A stretch of DNA of 64,000 bases from Actinomycetes bacterium (GTDB lineage: Bacteria; Actinomycetota; Actinomycetes; Actinomycetales; Microbacteriaceae), in NCBI GenBank assembly GCA_029779645.1, contig JAKPAC010000005.1, positions 124,001 to 188,000 on the forward strand, written 5' to 3'. The notes beneath the pieces were generated by a model that saw only the letters and a list, made by a program, of their open reading frames with translations, did no database searches and had not been told where the DNA came from. The number at the start of each line of letters is the position of its first letter. Within the stretch, counting starts at the first letter, position 1. Of this stretch, positions 8,257 to 17,600 are shown piece by piece. Position numbers and translations under genes: made by a program.

Positions 8257-8262
8257 ACGGTA
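8257..8262 (-). promoter_or_regulatory. -10 of comEA (TACCGT), leaderless spacing
   Basis: TACCGT, six bases, then ATG 8250 on the minus strand. It decides the comEA start. Confidence 0.5.
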
Positions 8263-8570
8263 GGCCTCGGCGTCCGGGCTCAGCAGAACACGGTCGGCAT
8301 CGGGGGCGGTCACGCGCAGCGTGCGGCTGGGGAGGAGCGGTGTCGCGCAGCGCGCGCCGCGCGGCTGAGAGCCACGCACCCGGAGCGCGCTGTCCGCTCC
8401 CCCGAGCCGGGTGCCCCGCAGGATGCCCCGCGGCCGAGCCCTGCCGAGGAACCCAGCCCAGATTGGCGCCCGAGCGCGGCCGCAGGGGTTTCGAAGCCGG
8501 CGCCGCGGGGGCAGGCTGGAGCGCGGGGCGTGCCCGTGACGTCCCGCACGAAGCGACGGAGGAGATCGAC
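8263..8570. other. gap between comEA and the YciI-like gene
   Basis: About 300 bases. The comEA frame stays open upstream to about 8379, so a longer comEA cannot be excluded. Otherwise I see only GC-rich sequence and the ribosome site of the next gene at its right end. Confidence 0.5.
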
Positions 8571-8915
8571 ATGCGTTTTCTGTTCACGGTGATCGACGAC
8601 GGCCAGGCGGCAGCCGCCGGCGACAACGCTTCGGCGAGCGCGGCCGAGATGGCGGCGATCGACCTCTTCAATGCGAGGATCCAGGCCTCGGGGCAGCTGA
8701 TCGCGGCACATGGCCTCGCGGCCCCCGCGACGGCGACGGTCGTCGACGCACGTGGCGATGCCGCCATCGTGACTGCGGGCTCGTTCGACGAAGGGGCGTC
8801 GTTCGCCGCCGGCTTCTGGATCGTCGATGCCGATGATGAGCACGCGGCGCGCACGCTCGCCCACGACGCCTCGCGAGCATGCAACCGCCGTATCGAGGTG
8901 CGGGGCCTGCAGTAG
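8571..8915 (+). CDS. YciI-like (YCII-related) protein
   Basis: A 114-residue protein resembling the YCII/DGPF family, small alpha-beta dimers of mostly unknown role, some linked to ECF sigma systems or ring-cleavage chemistry. It opens MRFLFTVIDDGQ and ends with the strand VRGLQ; a central AIVTAGSFDEGA and GFWIVDADD fit the family's sheet and loop. The start at ATG 8571 is fixed by a perfect GGAGGAG 5-6 bases upstream, unlike most neighbours. Single gene with a hairpin after it. Function not known. Confidence 0.65.
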   Translation: MRFLFTVIDDGQAAAAGDNASASAAEMAAIDLFNARIQASGQLIAAHGLAAPATATVVDARGDAAIVTAGSFDEGASFAAGFWIVDADDEHAARTLAHDASRACNRRIEVRGLQ

Positions 8916-8932
8916 CCACGGGCCACCACGCG

Positions 8933-8968
8933 CAAGAGCGCGCAGCAGGGGGATGCTGCGCGCTCTTG
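8933..8968. terminator. perfect 15-bp inverted repeat
   Basis: CAAGAGCGCGCAGCA at 8933-8947 pairs fully with 8954-8968 around a 6-base loop. It lies between two convergent genes and can end transcripts from either side. Confidence 0.8.
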
Positions 8969-9011
8969 GATCTTGGGAGCTGCGACCCGCGTCGACCCGA
9001 CCCGGGTCGGC

Positions 9012-9041
9012 CCCCGCGCCCGGGGTCACCCGGGCGCGGGG
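9012..9041 (-). terminator. 13-bp hairpin after the small membrane protein
   Basis: CCCCGCGCCCGGG at 9012-9024 pairs with 9029-9041 around GTCA. It sits immediately past the stop at 9043 on the minus strand. Confidence 0.75.
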
Positions 9042-9042
9042 C

Positions 9043-9627
9043 TCAACCCGCCGTCCCGGGCTCGACCTCCGTGTCAGTGCCTGCGCCCGTGCCGCTCTCG
9101 GTGCCGGGTGCCGGCGAGGTGCCGGGTGCCGGGATGCTCGGCGTGGACCGCTGCTCCTGTCCGGGGCGGGTGCCACGGTCGAGCCGAGAGTCGGGCCGCG
9201 TCGAGCCGGACTCCGAGTCGGGCCGTGTCTGCCCACCCGGGCCGCCCTCGCCGCGCGGGCCCAGCTGGCGCCCCTCCATGCGGCCGGCGTCGCGGTCGCC
9301 GTGGCTGTGCCTGCCGTCGCCGGGGCGCGCGCCGCCGTCGCCGCCCTGGCTCCAGCCGCCGTGCCCGCGGTCGTTCGAGTTCGAGTCGCCGATGGCCAGA
9401 CCGCCGGCGAAGCCGATGCCGAGGAGCAGGACGGCCGCGACGGCCGCGCCGGTCGCGCGCACCCAGGTGCGTCGCAGGAACGGCTTCGGCGCCTCGGCCT
9501 GGGCGGCATCGCCCGCCGTCACGCCGGTCTCGGTGACGCCGGCCGCCGTCGCCGGCGCGTCGCCCTCGGGCCCGGCGCTCGTGTGCTCGGGCGTGCTGTC
9601 GCTGTGTGCAGATGTGGTGTTGGACAT
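9043..9627 (-). CDS. single-pass membrane protein of unknown function
   Basis: I do not recognise this 194-residue protein. It has a soluble acidic Thr/Ala-rich N-terminus (1-50), one membrane helix (about 56-80) and an external, low-complexity tail rich in Gly, Arg, Asp, Pro, Ser and Thr, with repeated RPDS and GTSPAPGT-like units. The composition suggests a disordered, perhaps wall-spanning tail. It starts at ATG 9627, is transcribed in the same direction as the downstream-numbered two-component genes (9712-11453) and ends in its own strong hairpin. It could be a target or accessory of that sensor; this is only context. Confidence 0.6.
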   Translation of the reverse strand: MSNTTSAHSDSTPEHTSAGPEGDAPATAAGVTETGVTAGDAAQAEAPKPFLRRTWVRATGAAVAAVLLLGIGFAGGLAIGDSNSNDRGHGGWSQGGDGGARPGDGRHSHGDRDAGRMEGRQLGPRGEGGPGGQTRPDSESGSTRPDSRLDRGTRPGQEQRSTPSIPAPGTSPAPGTESGTGAGTDTEVEPGTAG

Positions 9628-9711
9628 GAGGCCACTGTCGCCCGGCGCTTCCAAGGAAGCTCCAAGAGTCGGCGCATCCCAGCAAGCTCATAGGCTCGTG
9701 AGGCGGTTCTC

Positions 9712-10767
9712 TCAGCGAGCGCCCGTCGCGACCGGGAGCTCGAGGAGGAAGGTCGTGCCCGCGGACGAGGTGTGCTCCACCCGCACACCGCCGCCGAAGC
9801 GCGTGGCGATGTCGCGAACCAGCGCCAGCCCGAGGCCGAACCCCCGCCGCTGTCCCGCGTCGCCGCCGCGATCAGCCGTGGCGCCGTTGCGCGCGGCGGC
9901 ACCGCCGGCGTCGGCGGCCCGGGCGAATCGCTCGAACAGCCGCTCCGGCGCGATCCCGACGATCCCACCGCCATGGTCGACGACCCGGATCAGCACGCGT
10001 CGGCCCGCCCGGTGCGCCAGCACGCGCACCTCCGCGCCATCGGGCGAGTGTCGCACCGCGTTGTCGAGCAGCGCGATGAGCGCGCGCGACAGCGCGGTAT
10101 GCTCGGCGGCGACCTCGAGCGAGGCGGATGCCTCGGCCACGACGCGCACGCCGCGCGCGGCCCCCCGCGGCTCGATGACCGCGATCGCGGCATGCGCGGC
10201 CGCCAGCACCGACGCCGCCGCGGCGCGATCGCCCGTGCTCGTGCCCGCAGACTCGGCGGCGTGGAGCAGATCGCTCAGCACCGCGTCCATCACCGCGGCG
10301 TCGCCGCGCAGCCCGGCGAGCGCGGCGACCACGTCGCCGCCGCGCTCGGCGCGGTGCTGCGCGAGCTGCACGCGACTGGAGAGCGTCGTGAGCGGCGTTC
10401 GCAGCTCGTGGCTCGCGTCGGCGACGAAGGCGCGCTGCACCGCCAGCGCATCGGCCAGCGGCTGCGCCGCGCGCCGCGACGCCCACCAGGCGATGACGCC
10501 GAGCAGGAGCACCCCGAGCGCGCCGACGACGACGGCGACCGGCACGAGGCCGTCGAGCTCGATCACGAGCTCGCGGCGTCCCCCGCCGCGTCCACCGTGC
10601 GGCACGCGCTCGACGCGCGCGGAGGCGAACATCACGGCGACGATGATGGCGATGACCACGGCGAGGACCGCCGAGGATGCCGCCCCCACCCACGCCCCCG
10701 CGCGCAGCGCCGCGCGCTGCACGCGGCGACGGTCGGCGGCGGCAGCGGCATCCATGCCCGCGCTCAT
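9712..10767 (-). CDS. sensor histidine kinase
   Basis: Membrane sensor kinase of 351 residues. Two helices (about 27-49 and 74-96) bracket a very short external loop of roughly 25 residues rich in Gly and Arg, so it probably senses the membrane or a partner rather than a bound ligand. The H-box DASHELRTPLTTLS carries the phospho-accepting His120; N-box LLDNAVRHSPDG has Asn236; G1 is VVDHGGGI and G2 GFGLGLALVRDIA, so it looks active. The start ATG 10767 overlaps the regulator stop (ATGA), showing translational coupling. Stimulus unknown. Confidence 0.9.
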   Translation of the reverse strand: MSAGMDAAAAADRRRVQRAALRAGAWVGAASSAVLAVVIAIIVAVMFASARVERVPHGGRGGGRRELVIELDGLVPVAVVVGALGVLLLGVIAWWASRRAAQPLADALAVQRAFVADASHELRTPLTTLSSRVQLAQHRAERGGDVVAALAGLRGDAAVMDAVLSDLLHAAESAGTSTGDRAAAASVLAAAHAAIAVIEPRGAARGVRVVAEASASLEVAAEHTALSRALIALLDNAVRHSPDGAEVRVLAHRAGRRVLIRVVDHGGGIVGIAPERLFERFARAADAGGAAARNGATADRGGDAGQRRGFGLGLALVRDIATRFGGGVRVEHTSSAGTTFLLELPVATGAR

Positions 10768-11453
10768 CGCGGCGCCCCGCTTCGGTACCCGCGGGCGCGG
10801 ACGGTCTCGATGAGCTCGGGCGTCGACTTGCGGCGGATGTAGTGCACGTAGGTGTCGACGGTAGTTGCCGAGCCGCCCGGGAACACGGCACCCAGGATCT
10901 CGTCGCGGGAGAAGACGTGCTCGGGGCTCGAGGTGAGCAGCTCGAGCAGCTCGGACTCTGCCGGTGTGAGGGCGACGCGCCCGGCATCCGGCGAGTACAG
11001 CGCCTGCGAGGCGGGCGTGAACACCCAGTCGCCGAGCTCGCGGCGGTCGCCCGGGCCGCGCCCGCGGCGAAGCGCCCGCAGCCGTGCGCGCAGCTCGGCG
11101 AAGTCGAACGGCTTGACGAGGTAGTCGTCGGCGCCGGCATCCAGCCCGCTCACGCGATCGTCGACCGCGCCGAGCGCGGTGAGCATGAGGGCGGGCGTCG
11201 CGATGCGCGCAGTGCGGATCGCCTCGACGAGCTCGACGCCCGAGATTCCCGGCAGCCGCCGATCGACGACCAGCACGTCGTACCGCCTGCCGAGCGCAAG
11301 TCGGAGCGCATCCTCGCCGCTTGCCGCATGGTCGATGTCGTACTCGTCGCCCAGCACCTCCACGAGGATCTCGGCGATGTCGGCCTCGTCCTCGACATAC
11401 AGCAGGCGCGGCAGGACGCCACGGGCTGCGGTCGACGCGCGAGTATGGGGCAC
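10764..11453 (-). CDS. OmpR/PhoB-type response regulator
   Basis: DNA-binding response regulator of 229 residues, partner of the kinase encoded directly after it. The receiver domain (about 15-130) has acidic pocket Glu21/Asp22, phospho-acceptor Asp64 in VVDRRLPG, Thr92 and Lys114 in VKPFDF. The C-terminal winged helix (about 140-225) includes LTPAESELLELL and VDTYVHYIRRKS. The GTG at 11453 was chosen because CAAGAT stands exactly six bases upstream, matching the leaderless pattern; the GGAGG next to the start is too close to serve as a ribosome site. Confidence 0.9.
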   Translation of the reverse strand: MPHTRASTAARGVLPRLLYVEDEADIAEILVEVLGDEYDIDHAASGEDALRLALGRRYDVLVVDRRLPGISGVELVEAIRTARIATPALMLTALGAVDDRVSGLDAGADDYLVKPFDFAELRARLRALRRGRGPGDRRELGDWVFTPASQALYSPDAGRVALTPAESELLELLTSSPEHVFSRDEILGAVFPGGSATTVDTYVHYIRRKSTPELIETVRARGYRSGAPR

Positions 11454-11459
11454 GCCTCC

Positions 11460-11465
11460 ATCTTG
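11460..11465 (-). promoter_or_regulatory. -10 of the response regulator (CAAGAT)
   Basis: CAAGAT, six bases, then GTG 11453. The first T of TANNNT is replaced by C, as AAGAT variants are elsewhere in this window. Confidence 0.4.
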
Positions 11466-11524
11466 GCCCGCCGGCCTGCGAGATCGAGGGCCGCGGCAAT
11501 GAATGCGCTGTGAGAGCGCTGAAC

Positions 11525-11530
11525 TACGAT
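11525..11530 (+). promoter_or_regulatory. candidate -10 of the M18 peptidase gene (TACGAT)
   Basis: TACGAT lies 34 bases before the GTG start, leaving room for a leader that contains the strong AAGGAGGG ribosome site (11551-11558). Confidence 0.45.
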
Positions 11531-11564
11531 CGAAGCACCCGCCAGCCACGAAGGAGGGCCGTCC

Positions 11565-12881
11565 GTGCCCAAGAACATCGCTCCCGAGCCCGCAGCGACC
11601 CCGACGCCCGCCGCCGCCGCGCACGCCGACGACCTGGCCGCGTTCGTCGCCGCGTCACCCTCCAGCTTCCACGCCGCCGCAGAGGTCGCCAGGCGGCTGG
11701 AGGACGCGGGCTTCACGCGCCTCGACGAGGCGGCGGCGTGGCCCGCGCCCGCCGGCGGCAGGTACGTCGTCGTCCGCGACGGCGCGACGATCGCGTGGGC
11801 GGTGCCCGCCACCGCGACCGCCACGACCGGCGTGCACGTGCTGGGCGCCCACAGCGACTCGCCGGGCTTCAAGCTCAAGCCCAAGCCCACGACCGGGCGC
11901 CTCGGCTGGCTGCAGGCCGGCGTCGAGATCTACGGCGGGCCGCTGCTGAACTCGTGGCTCGACCGCGAGCTCGTGCTCGCCGGACGGCTCGTGCTCGACG
12001 ACGGGAGCACCGCCCTGGCGGCGACCGGGCCGCTGCTGCGCCTGCCGCAGCTGGCGATCCACCTCGACCGCGAGGCGAACGAGCATCTCGCCCTGCACAA
12101 GCAGGCCCAGACCCAGCCGGTGTGGGGGCTCGGCGCAGCCGACTCCGCCGACCTCCTCGGCGAGCTCGCCCGCGGGGCCGGCGTCGACGCGGCCCGCATC
12201 CGCGGCTACGACATCGTGACGGCCGATGCGGCGCGGGGCGCCGTGTTCGGCCGCGACGACGTGTTCTTCGCCTCCGGTCGCCTCGACGACCTCGCCTCGG
12301 TGCACGCGGGCGTCGTCGCCCTCGAGCGCGCCGCCGACGCGCACGACGCCGGGCACATCGCGATGCTCGCCGTCTTCGACCACGAGGAGATCGGCTCGGC
12401 CACCCGCTCGGGCGCCGCCGGTCCGTTCCTCGCCGACGTGCTCGAGCGCGTGTGGCTCTCGCTCGGCGCCGACCGCGAGCAGCAGCTGCGCGCGCTCGCG
12501 GCCTCGTGGTGCGTCTCGAGCGACGTGGGCCACTCCGTGCACCCCAACTACGCCGAGAAGCACGACCCGGTCGTGCGGCCGCTGCTCGGCTCCGGGCCGA
12601 TCCTGAAGATCAACGCGAATCAGCGCTATGCGACGGATGCCGCCGGTGCCGCCGCGTGGAACGGCTGGTGCGACGCCGCCGGGGTCACGAGCCAGGAATT
12701 CGTCTCGAACAACGCCGTGCCGTGCGGCTCGACGATCGGGCCGATCACCGCGACTCGGCTCGGCATCCGCACCGTGGATGTCGGCATCCCGATCCTCTCG
12801 ATGCACTCGGCGCGCGAGCTCGCCGGCGTCAGCGATCTGCACGACCTCGCGCGCGTGGCCGAGACGTTCTTCCGCGCCTGA
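11565..12881 (+). CDS. apeB: M18 family aspartyl aminopeptidase
   Basis: Cytosolic di-metal aminopeptidase that removes N-terminal acidic residues from peptides. The 438-residue length is typical. Metal and catalytic motifs: GAHSDSPG with His96, SGRLDDL with Asp241, FDHEEIGS with Glu274/Glu275, and SSDVGHSVHPNY with Asp320 and His323, the M18 signature. The GTG start at 11565 has AAGGAGGG seven bases upstream, one of the few textbook ribosome sites here. The N-terminal 20 residues are a Pro/Ala-rich extra. Convergent with the next gene. Confidence 0.93.
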   Translation: MPKNIAPEPAATPTPAAAAHADDLAAFVAASPSSFHAAAEVARRLEDAGFTRLDEAAAWPAPAGGRYVVVRDGATIAWAVPATATATTGVHVLGAHSDSPGFKLKPKPTTGRLGWLQAGVEIYGGPLLNSWLDRELVLAGRLVLDDGSTALAATGPLLRLPQLAIHLDREANEHLALHKQAQTQPVWGLGAADSADLLGELARGAGVDAARIRGYDIVTADAARGAVFGRDDVFFASGRLDDLASVHAGVVALERAADAHDAGHIAMLAVFDHEEIGSATRSGAAGPFLADVLERVWLSLGADREQQLRALAASWCVSSDVGHSVHPNYAEKHDPVVRPLLGSGPILKINANQRYATDAAGAAAWNGWCDAAGVTSQEFVSNNAVPCGSTIGPITATRLGIRTVDVGIPILSMHSARELAGVSDLHDLARVAETFFRA

Positions 12882-12951
12882 CCCGGTCCTCGACTACTCC
12901 CGGCCGGGCCGGCCGCGCACGGTGTGCGCCCGCGACGTCGGGCCGGCGCGC

Positions 12952-13449
12952 TCACGAGCCGGGGCGCGCCACCAGCCAGCTCCGCGGCACGAGCCGCAGC
13001 GTGCCGAGGATCGCGCGGAGCAGGATGAGCCCCGCGCACACCATGATCACGACCAGGATGTACCGGGTGCCGCCGTCGGCGATGCGCTCGTGCCCGACGA
13101 ATCCGGCGATCCGCGCGATCGTGGCCGCGAACAGCAGGAGGCCGGTGAGCAGCATCGGGAAGCGTCGGCGCGGCACCGGCAGCGGCACCGTGATGATCGC
13201 CCAGACCCCATAGGCGGCCACGGGGAGCCAGGCCATCCACAGCTGCGGGTCGAAGGGCGGGAAATCCCCGCTCGCGCCCATGCCGGATCCCTCCGGATAC
13301 TCGCCCGTCGTCAGCCCCTGCACGAGGGCGAGCACCAGCAGCACGAGCAGCGGGATGGCGTCGGCGACGACGATCAGGATCAGCGTGAGCGCGCTTATCG
13401 ACGCGGCGAGCCGCTCGAGCGCTCCGCGCGTCGCCGCTGAGAGTGTCAC
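12952..13449 (-). CDS. four-helix membrane protein of unknown function
   Basis: A 165-residue integral membrane protein with four predicted helices (about 20-45, 70-90, 97-118, 128-150) joined by short loops; the first external loop contains a Gly/Pro/Asp-rich segment GASGDFPPFDPQL. I cannot assign a family. The GTG start at 13449 lies one base after the leuS TGA (reads TGAGGTG), so it is almost certainly translated by coupling to leuS and shares its transcript. No charged catalytic motif is visible. Confidence 0.7.
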   Translation of the reverse strand: MTLSAATRGALERLAASISALTLILIVVADAIPLLVLLVLALVQGLTTGEYPEGSGMGASGDFPPFDPQLWMAWLPVAAYGVWAIITVPLPVPRRRFPMLLTGLLLFAATIARIAGFVGHERIADGGTRYILVVIMVCAGLILLRAILGTLRLVPRSWLVARPGS

Positions 13450-13450
13450 C

Positions 13451-16084
13451 TCAGCTGAGCGGCTTGACCGCGATGCTCACGATCTTGGGAGCGCGCACGA
13501 TCACCTTCATGACCTGCTTGCCCTCGAGCTGGTGCTGCACCCTGGGGTCGGCGAGCGCGAGGGCCTCGAGCGCGTCCGCGCCGATGTCGGCGGGCACGTC
13601 GAGCGAGGCGCGCACCTTGCCGCCGATCTGCACCACCGCGGTGACGAGCTCGTCGACCAGCAGCTCGGGCTCCGCGCGCTGCCACTCCACCAGGCCGACC
13701 GAGCCGGTGTGGCCCAGCAGCTCCCACATGTCTTCGGCCGTGTACGGCGCGAACAGGTCGAGCACGGTCGCGATGACCTCCGCTGCCTCGCGCACCGCGG
13801 CATCGCCCGCGCCGGCGCCCGAGTCGATCGTCTTGCGGGTCACGTTGACCAGGTCCATGAGGCGGGCGACGACGACGTTGAACTTCGTCGCCTCGATCAG
13901 GCCAGGGGCATCCGCCAGCAGGCGATGCGTCACTCGGCGCAGCGCCTGGTCCCCCGCGGCGGTGTCGACGCCCGGTGCGCTCGCCACGTCCTGCGCCACG
14001 CGCCATGCGCGAGCCAGGAACTTCGCGGCGCCCGTGGTCGAGACATCCTTCCAGTCGATGTCGTCCTCGACGGGGCCCGAGAACAGCAGCCCGATGCGCA
14101 CCGCATCGGCGCCGTAGCTGCGCAGCTGCTCCGAGAACTCAACGAGGTTGCCCTTGCTCTTCGACATCTTGGCGCCGTCGAGCAGCACCATGCCCTGGTT
14201 CACCAGGCGCGTGAACGGCTCGGTGAAGTCGACCAGGCCCATGTCGAACAGCGCCTTCGTGATGAAGCGCGCATACAGCAGGTGCAGGATCGCGTGCTCG
14301 ACGCCGCCGATGTACGAGTCGACGGGCGCCCACTTGGCCGCCTCGGCCGGATCGAACGCCTTCGTGGCGTCGTTGGGCGAGAGGAAGCGCAGGAAGTACC
14401 AGGAGCTGTCGAAGAACGTGTCCATGGTGTCGGGGTCGCGCAGCACGGGCTCGCCCGTGTGCGGATCGGTGGTCTCGACCCAGGCGGACGCCGCACCGAG
14501 CGGCGAGGTGCCCTTCGGCTTGAGGTCGAGCCCGGCGCTCGGCGGCAGCACGACCGGCAGCTGCTCGGCCGGCACGGGGATGATGTCGCCGCGGGCGTTG
14601 TGCAGCATCGGGATCGGCGTGCCCCAGTAGCGCTGGCGCGAGACGAGCCAATCGCGCAGGCGGAACGAGGTGGTCGCGCGGCCAAGGCCCGAAGCGCCCA
14701 GCTCGTCGATGATCTTCGCGATCGCGTCGGCCTTCGGCAGGCCGTTCAGCGAACCGGAGTTGACGAGGGTGCCCTCGCCCACCAGGGCGACGCCCGTCAC
14801 CGCCGGGTCGAGCGAGGCGAGATCCGCGACCTCCCCGTCGGCGTCCGGCTCGGCGCCCACCGTGGGGTCGACCACGATGCGCACGGGCAGCCCGAACTCG
14901 CGGGCGAAGTCGAGGTCGCGCTGGTCGTGCGCGGGCACCGCCATCACGGCGCCGTGCCCGTAGTCGGCCAGCACGTAGTCGGCGGCCCAGATCGGCAGCC
15001 GCTCCCCGTTGACGGGGTTGATCGCGTAGCGATCCAGGAAGACGCCGGTCTTCGGCCGGTCGGTCGACTGGCGCTCGATGTCGTTGCTGCGCTGCACCGC
15101 GGTAAGGTACGCCTCGAAGCGGTCGCGCACCTCGTCCGAGGCGCCCTCCACCAGCTCGGCGGCGAGCGCCGCGTCGGGCGCGACGACGAAGAACGTCGCA
15201 CCGTGCAGGGTGTCGGGACGCGTCGAGAACACCGTGACGCGCTCGGCGCGCCCTTCGATGACGAAGTCGATGTCGGCGCCCTGCGAGCGGCCGATCCAGT
15301 TGCGCTGCATCTGCAGCACCTTGTGCGGCCAGTGCCCCTCCAGCTGGTCGAGGTCATCGAGCAGGCGGTCGGCGTACTGGGTGATGCGCAGGTACCACTG
15401 CGTGAGCTTCTTCTTGACGACGGTCGCGCCGCAGCGCTCGCACTCGCCGTCGACGACCTGCTCGTTCGCGAGCACGGTCTGGTCGTTGGGGCACCAGTTG
15501 ACCGGGCTCTCCTTGCGGTATGCGAGGCCGTGCTCGTGAAGTTTCAGGAACAGCCACTGGTTCCAGTGGTAGTACTCGGGATCGCTCGTGTGCAGCACCC
15601 GGCTCCAGTCGTAGGAGGTGCCGAACTTCTTCAGGCTCGAGCGCTGCTGCGCGATGTTCGCGTAGGTCCACTCGCGGGGATCTGCCCCGCGCTGGATGGC
15701 GGCGTTCTCGGCGGGCAGGCCGAACGAGTCCCAGCCCATCGGGTTGAGCACGTTGTGCCCCCGGTGACGCCAGTAGCGCGCGGTCACGTCGACGTAGGCG
15801 TAGTTCTCGGCGTGCCCCATGTGCATGTCGCCGGAGGGATACGGGAACATGCCGAGCACGTACTTGCGGGGGCGCGGGTCGTCGTCGCCGCCGGTCGCGA
15901 ACGGGTCGGTCTCGTCCCAGAAGTCCTGCCACTTGCGCTCGATGGAGGCGAAGTCGTAGCTCGCCTTGTCGTCGGCGGCTCTGTCTTCGGCGCCGGTGTG
16001 CTCGGCGCTGTCGGTGCGGTCGTTGTGGGGCTCGGACACAGTGTTCCCGTCGTGAAAGAAGGCATCGCCGCGGGCAGACGGCAT
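13451..16084 (-). CDS. leuS: leucyl-tRNA synthetase
   Basis: Class I synthetase that charges tRNA-Leu. The 877-residue protein has the HIGH-type motif [11 protein letters not shown] (HMGH at 88-91), a zinc-type insert with CERCGA, the CP1 editing domain ([12 protein letters not shown]), and the KMSKSKGN loop ([13 protein letters not shown]), then the anticodon-binding and C-terminal RNA-binding domains. The start at ATG 16084 is favoured over GTG 16039 because TACTCT ends six bases before it; conserved sequence only begins near residue 44, so homology cannot decide. Leads a two-gene unit with the membrane protein at 12952-13449. Confidence 0.97.
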   Translation of the reverse strand: MPSARGDAFFHDGNTVSEPHNDRTDSAEHTGAEDRAADDKASYDFASIERKWQDFWDETDPFATGGDDDPRPRKYVLGMFPYPSGDMHMGHAENYAYVDVTARYWRHRGHNVLNPMGWDSFGLPAENAAIQRGADPREWTYANIAQQRSSLKKFGTSYDWSRVLHTSDPEYYHWNQWLFLKLHEHGLAYRKESPVNWCPNDQTVLANEQVVDGECERCGATVVKKKLTQWYLRITQYADRLLDDLDQLEGHWPHKVLQMQRNWIGRSQGADIDFVIEGRAERVTVFSTRPDTLHGATFFVVAPDAALAAELVEGASDEVRDRFEAYLTAVQRSNDIERQSTDRPKTGVFLDRYAINPVNGERLPIWAADYVLADYGHGAVMAVPAHDQRDLDFAREFGLPVRIVVDPTVGAEPDADGEVADLASLDPAVTGVALVGEGTLVNSGSLNGLPKADAIAKIIDELGASGLGRATTSFRLRDWLVSRQRYWGTPIPMLHNARGDIIPVPAEQLPVVLPPSAGLDLKPKGTSPLGAASAWVETTDPHTGEPVLRDPDTMDTFFDSSWYFLRFLSPNDATKAFDPAEAAKWAPVDSYIGGVEHAILHLLYARFITKALFDMGLVDFTEPFTRLVNQGMVLLDGAKMSKSKGNLVEFSEQLRSYGADAVRIGLLFSGPVEDDIDWKDVSTTGAAKFLARAWRVAQDVASAPGVDTAAGDQALRRVTHRLLADAPGLIEATKFNVVVARLMDLVNVTRKTIDSGAGAGDAAVREAAEVIATVLDLFAPYTAEDMWELLGHTGSVGLVEWQRAEPELLVDELVTAVVQIGGKVRASLDVPADIGADALEALALADPRVQHQLEGKQVMKVIVRAPKIVSIAVKPLS

Positions 16085-16090
16085 TCATCC

Positions 16091-16096
16091 AGAGTA
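16091..16096 (-). promoter_or_regulatory. -10 of leuS (TACTCT), leaderless spacing
   Basis: TACTCT, six bases, then ATG 16084 on the minus strand. Confidence 0.5.
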
Positions 16097-16161
16097 CCGG
16101 ACGCGCGGGCGCCGAATCCGGGGGTGTCGACCGCACCGGACGGGCGCTCCCCCGGCCCGCG

Positions 16162-17595
16162 TCACCAGCCTTCCGGCACCGCTGCGCCGAGCACCGTCAG
16201 CGGGGCCCGCACCTTCACGCCGACCTCGCGCACCTCATCGTCGACGATCGACCCGGCGGTGATGCCACCGCCGCCACCGACCGTCGCGACGTCCCCGCGC
16301 ACGACGATCGTGCGGATCACCATCGCCAGGTCGACGGTGCCGTCGAATCCGACATAGCCCCAGCATCCCGCGTAGATGCCGCGCTGGGCGCGCTCGAGTC
16401 GCCGCAGCTGCGCCATGGCGCTGCGCTTGGGCGCCCCGGTCATCGAACCCGCCGGAAAGGTCGCCGCCAGCAGGCTCGACACCGTGCTCCCCGCGCGCAG
16501 CCGGCCCGACACGGTGCTCACCAGCTGGTGCACCTGCGCGTAGCTCTCCACCTGTAGCAGCGCGTCGACGCCCACGCTGCCCGGCTCGCAGACGCGGGCG
16601 AGGTCGTTGCGCATCAGGTCGACGATCATCACGTTCTCGGCCTGCTCCTTGGTGCTCGCGCGCAGCTCGGCCGCCAGCGCCGCATCTGTGTGGGCGTCGC
16701 GACCCCGCGGGCGCGTGCCCTTGATCGGCCTGGTCTGCACCCGGCCGCCCGAGACCCCGAGGAACTGCTCGGGCGAGGCGCTGAGCAGCGCCGTGCCCTG
16801 GGCGCGGATGAACCCGGCGTGGTGGCTGGGGCTGCTCGCCCGCAGCGCCGCGAGCATGCCGGGCGCATCGAACGGGGCCGGGCCCGCCGACACGGTGAAC
16901 GGCGTCGTCAGGCAGAGCTGGTACGCGTCGCCGTCGCGAATGATCTCGAGGCACTCGCGGACGAGCTCGGCGTGCTCGGCCGCGCTGTGGCCGGAGCGCG
17001 CCACCCGTGCGGGCGCCGCCGCTGGCGCCGTGGATGCCACGGCCTCACCCGCGAGAATCCAGCCGCGCACCACCTCCGCGAAGGCTGCGATGCGATCGGC
17101 CGGGGCGACGAGCCACACCCGCCGCGCGCCGTGGTCGAAGGCGACGAACTCGTCCACGCGCAGCCACGCCGCCGGCGGGACCGCGGGGTCGGCGGCGATC
17201 GAACGGCCCGCCCCTGCTCCCGCGCCCGATCCGGCTTCGGGACCCGGACCGAGCCCGGCGTGCGCCGCGCCCCACTCGTACCCGAACCAGCCGACGTATC
17301 CGCCGCGGAACCCGCCGATCCCGGCAGGCAGCGCGCCGCCAGCCGCGTCCGTCGCGACGTGCTCCGCGCCGAGCCCGACCGCGAGCACGGTCTCGACGTC
17401 GGCGGGCGCCCCGAGCCCGAGGTAGCTGTTCCCGGTGGCGGCATCGGCGCCGGCATCGAGCCAGAAGGCATGCGGGTGCCGCGCGGGGCCCCCGGCGAAC
17501 ACGACCGCCGGGTCGACCCAGTCGCCGCCTGACAGCGCGCGTACGGCGAGCTCGCGCGAGGGCGGCACCTCGGAAGGTGCGGGCGTAATCGTCAC
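16162..17595 (-). CDS. pabB: aminodeoxychorismate synthase component I
   Basis: Chorismate-binding enzyme that, with a glutaminase partner, makes 4-amino-4-deoxychorismate for folate. The 477 residues show an anthranilate-synthase-like N-terminal half (GGYVGWFGYEWG) and the chorismate-binding core with DAYQLCLTTPF, SASPEQFL, PIKGTRPRG (PIKGT Lys is typical of PabB rather than TrpE), ENVMIVDLMRNDL and GSMTGAPK. It is divergent from pabC, the next enzyme, which supports the PabB call over TrpE. GTG 17595 follows TAGCCT by six bases. No pabA-like glutaminase is in the window. Confidence 0.9.
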   Translation of the reverse strand: MTITPAPSEVPPSRELAVRALSGGDWVDPAVVFAGGPARHPHAFWLDAGADAATGNSYLGLGAPADVETVLAVGLGAEHVATDAAGGALPAGIGGFRGGYVGWFGYEWGAAHAGLGPGPEAGSGAGAGAGRSIAADPAVPPAAWLRVDEFVAFDHGARRVWLVAPADRIAAFAEVVRGWILAGEAVASTAPAAAPARVARSGHSAAEHAELVRECLEIIRDGDAYQLCLTTPFTVSAGPAPFDAPGMLAALRASSPSHHAGFIRAQGTALLSASPEQFLGVSGGRVQTRPIKGTRPRGRDAHTDAALAAELRASTKEQAENVMIVDLMRNDLARVCEPGSVGVDALLQVESYAQVHQLVSTVSGRLRAGSTVSSLLAATFPAGSMTGAPKRSAMAQLRRLERAQRGIYAGCWGYVGFDGTVDLAMVIRTIVVRGDVATVGGGGGITAGSIVDDEVREVGVKVRAPLTVLGAAVPEGW

Positions 17596-17600
17596 GCGAC

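Noticed and set aside
8018..8935. Reverse frame across comEA and the YciI-like gene
   Set aside because: Overlaps two better-supported genes and would read antisense through a strong ribosome site.
13280..16357. 1025-codon frame antisense to leuS
   Set aside because: Mirrors leuS codons; no motif or start support.
16162..17595. TrpE instead of PabB
   Set aside because: PIKGT lysine and the divergent class IV aminotransferase fit folate synthesis; TrpE would normally be in a trp operon, and trpD lies far away.
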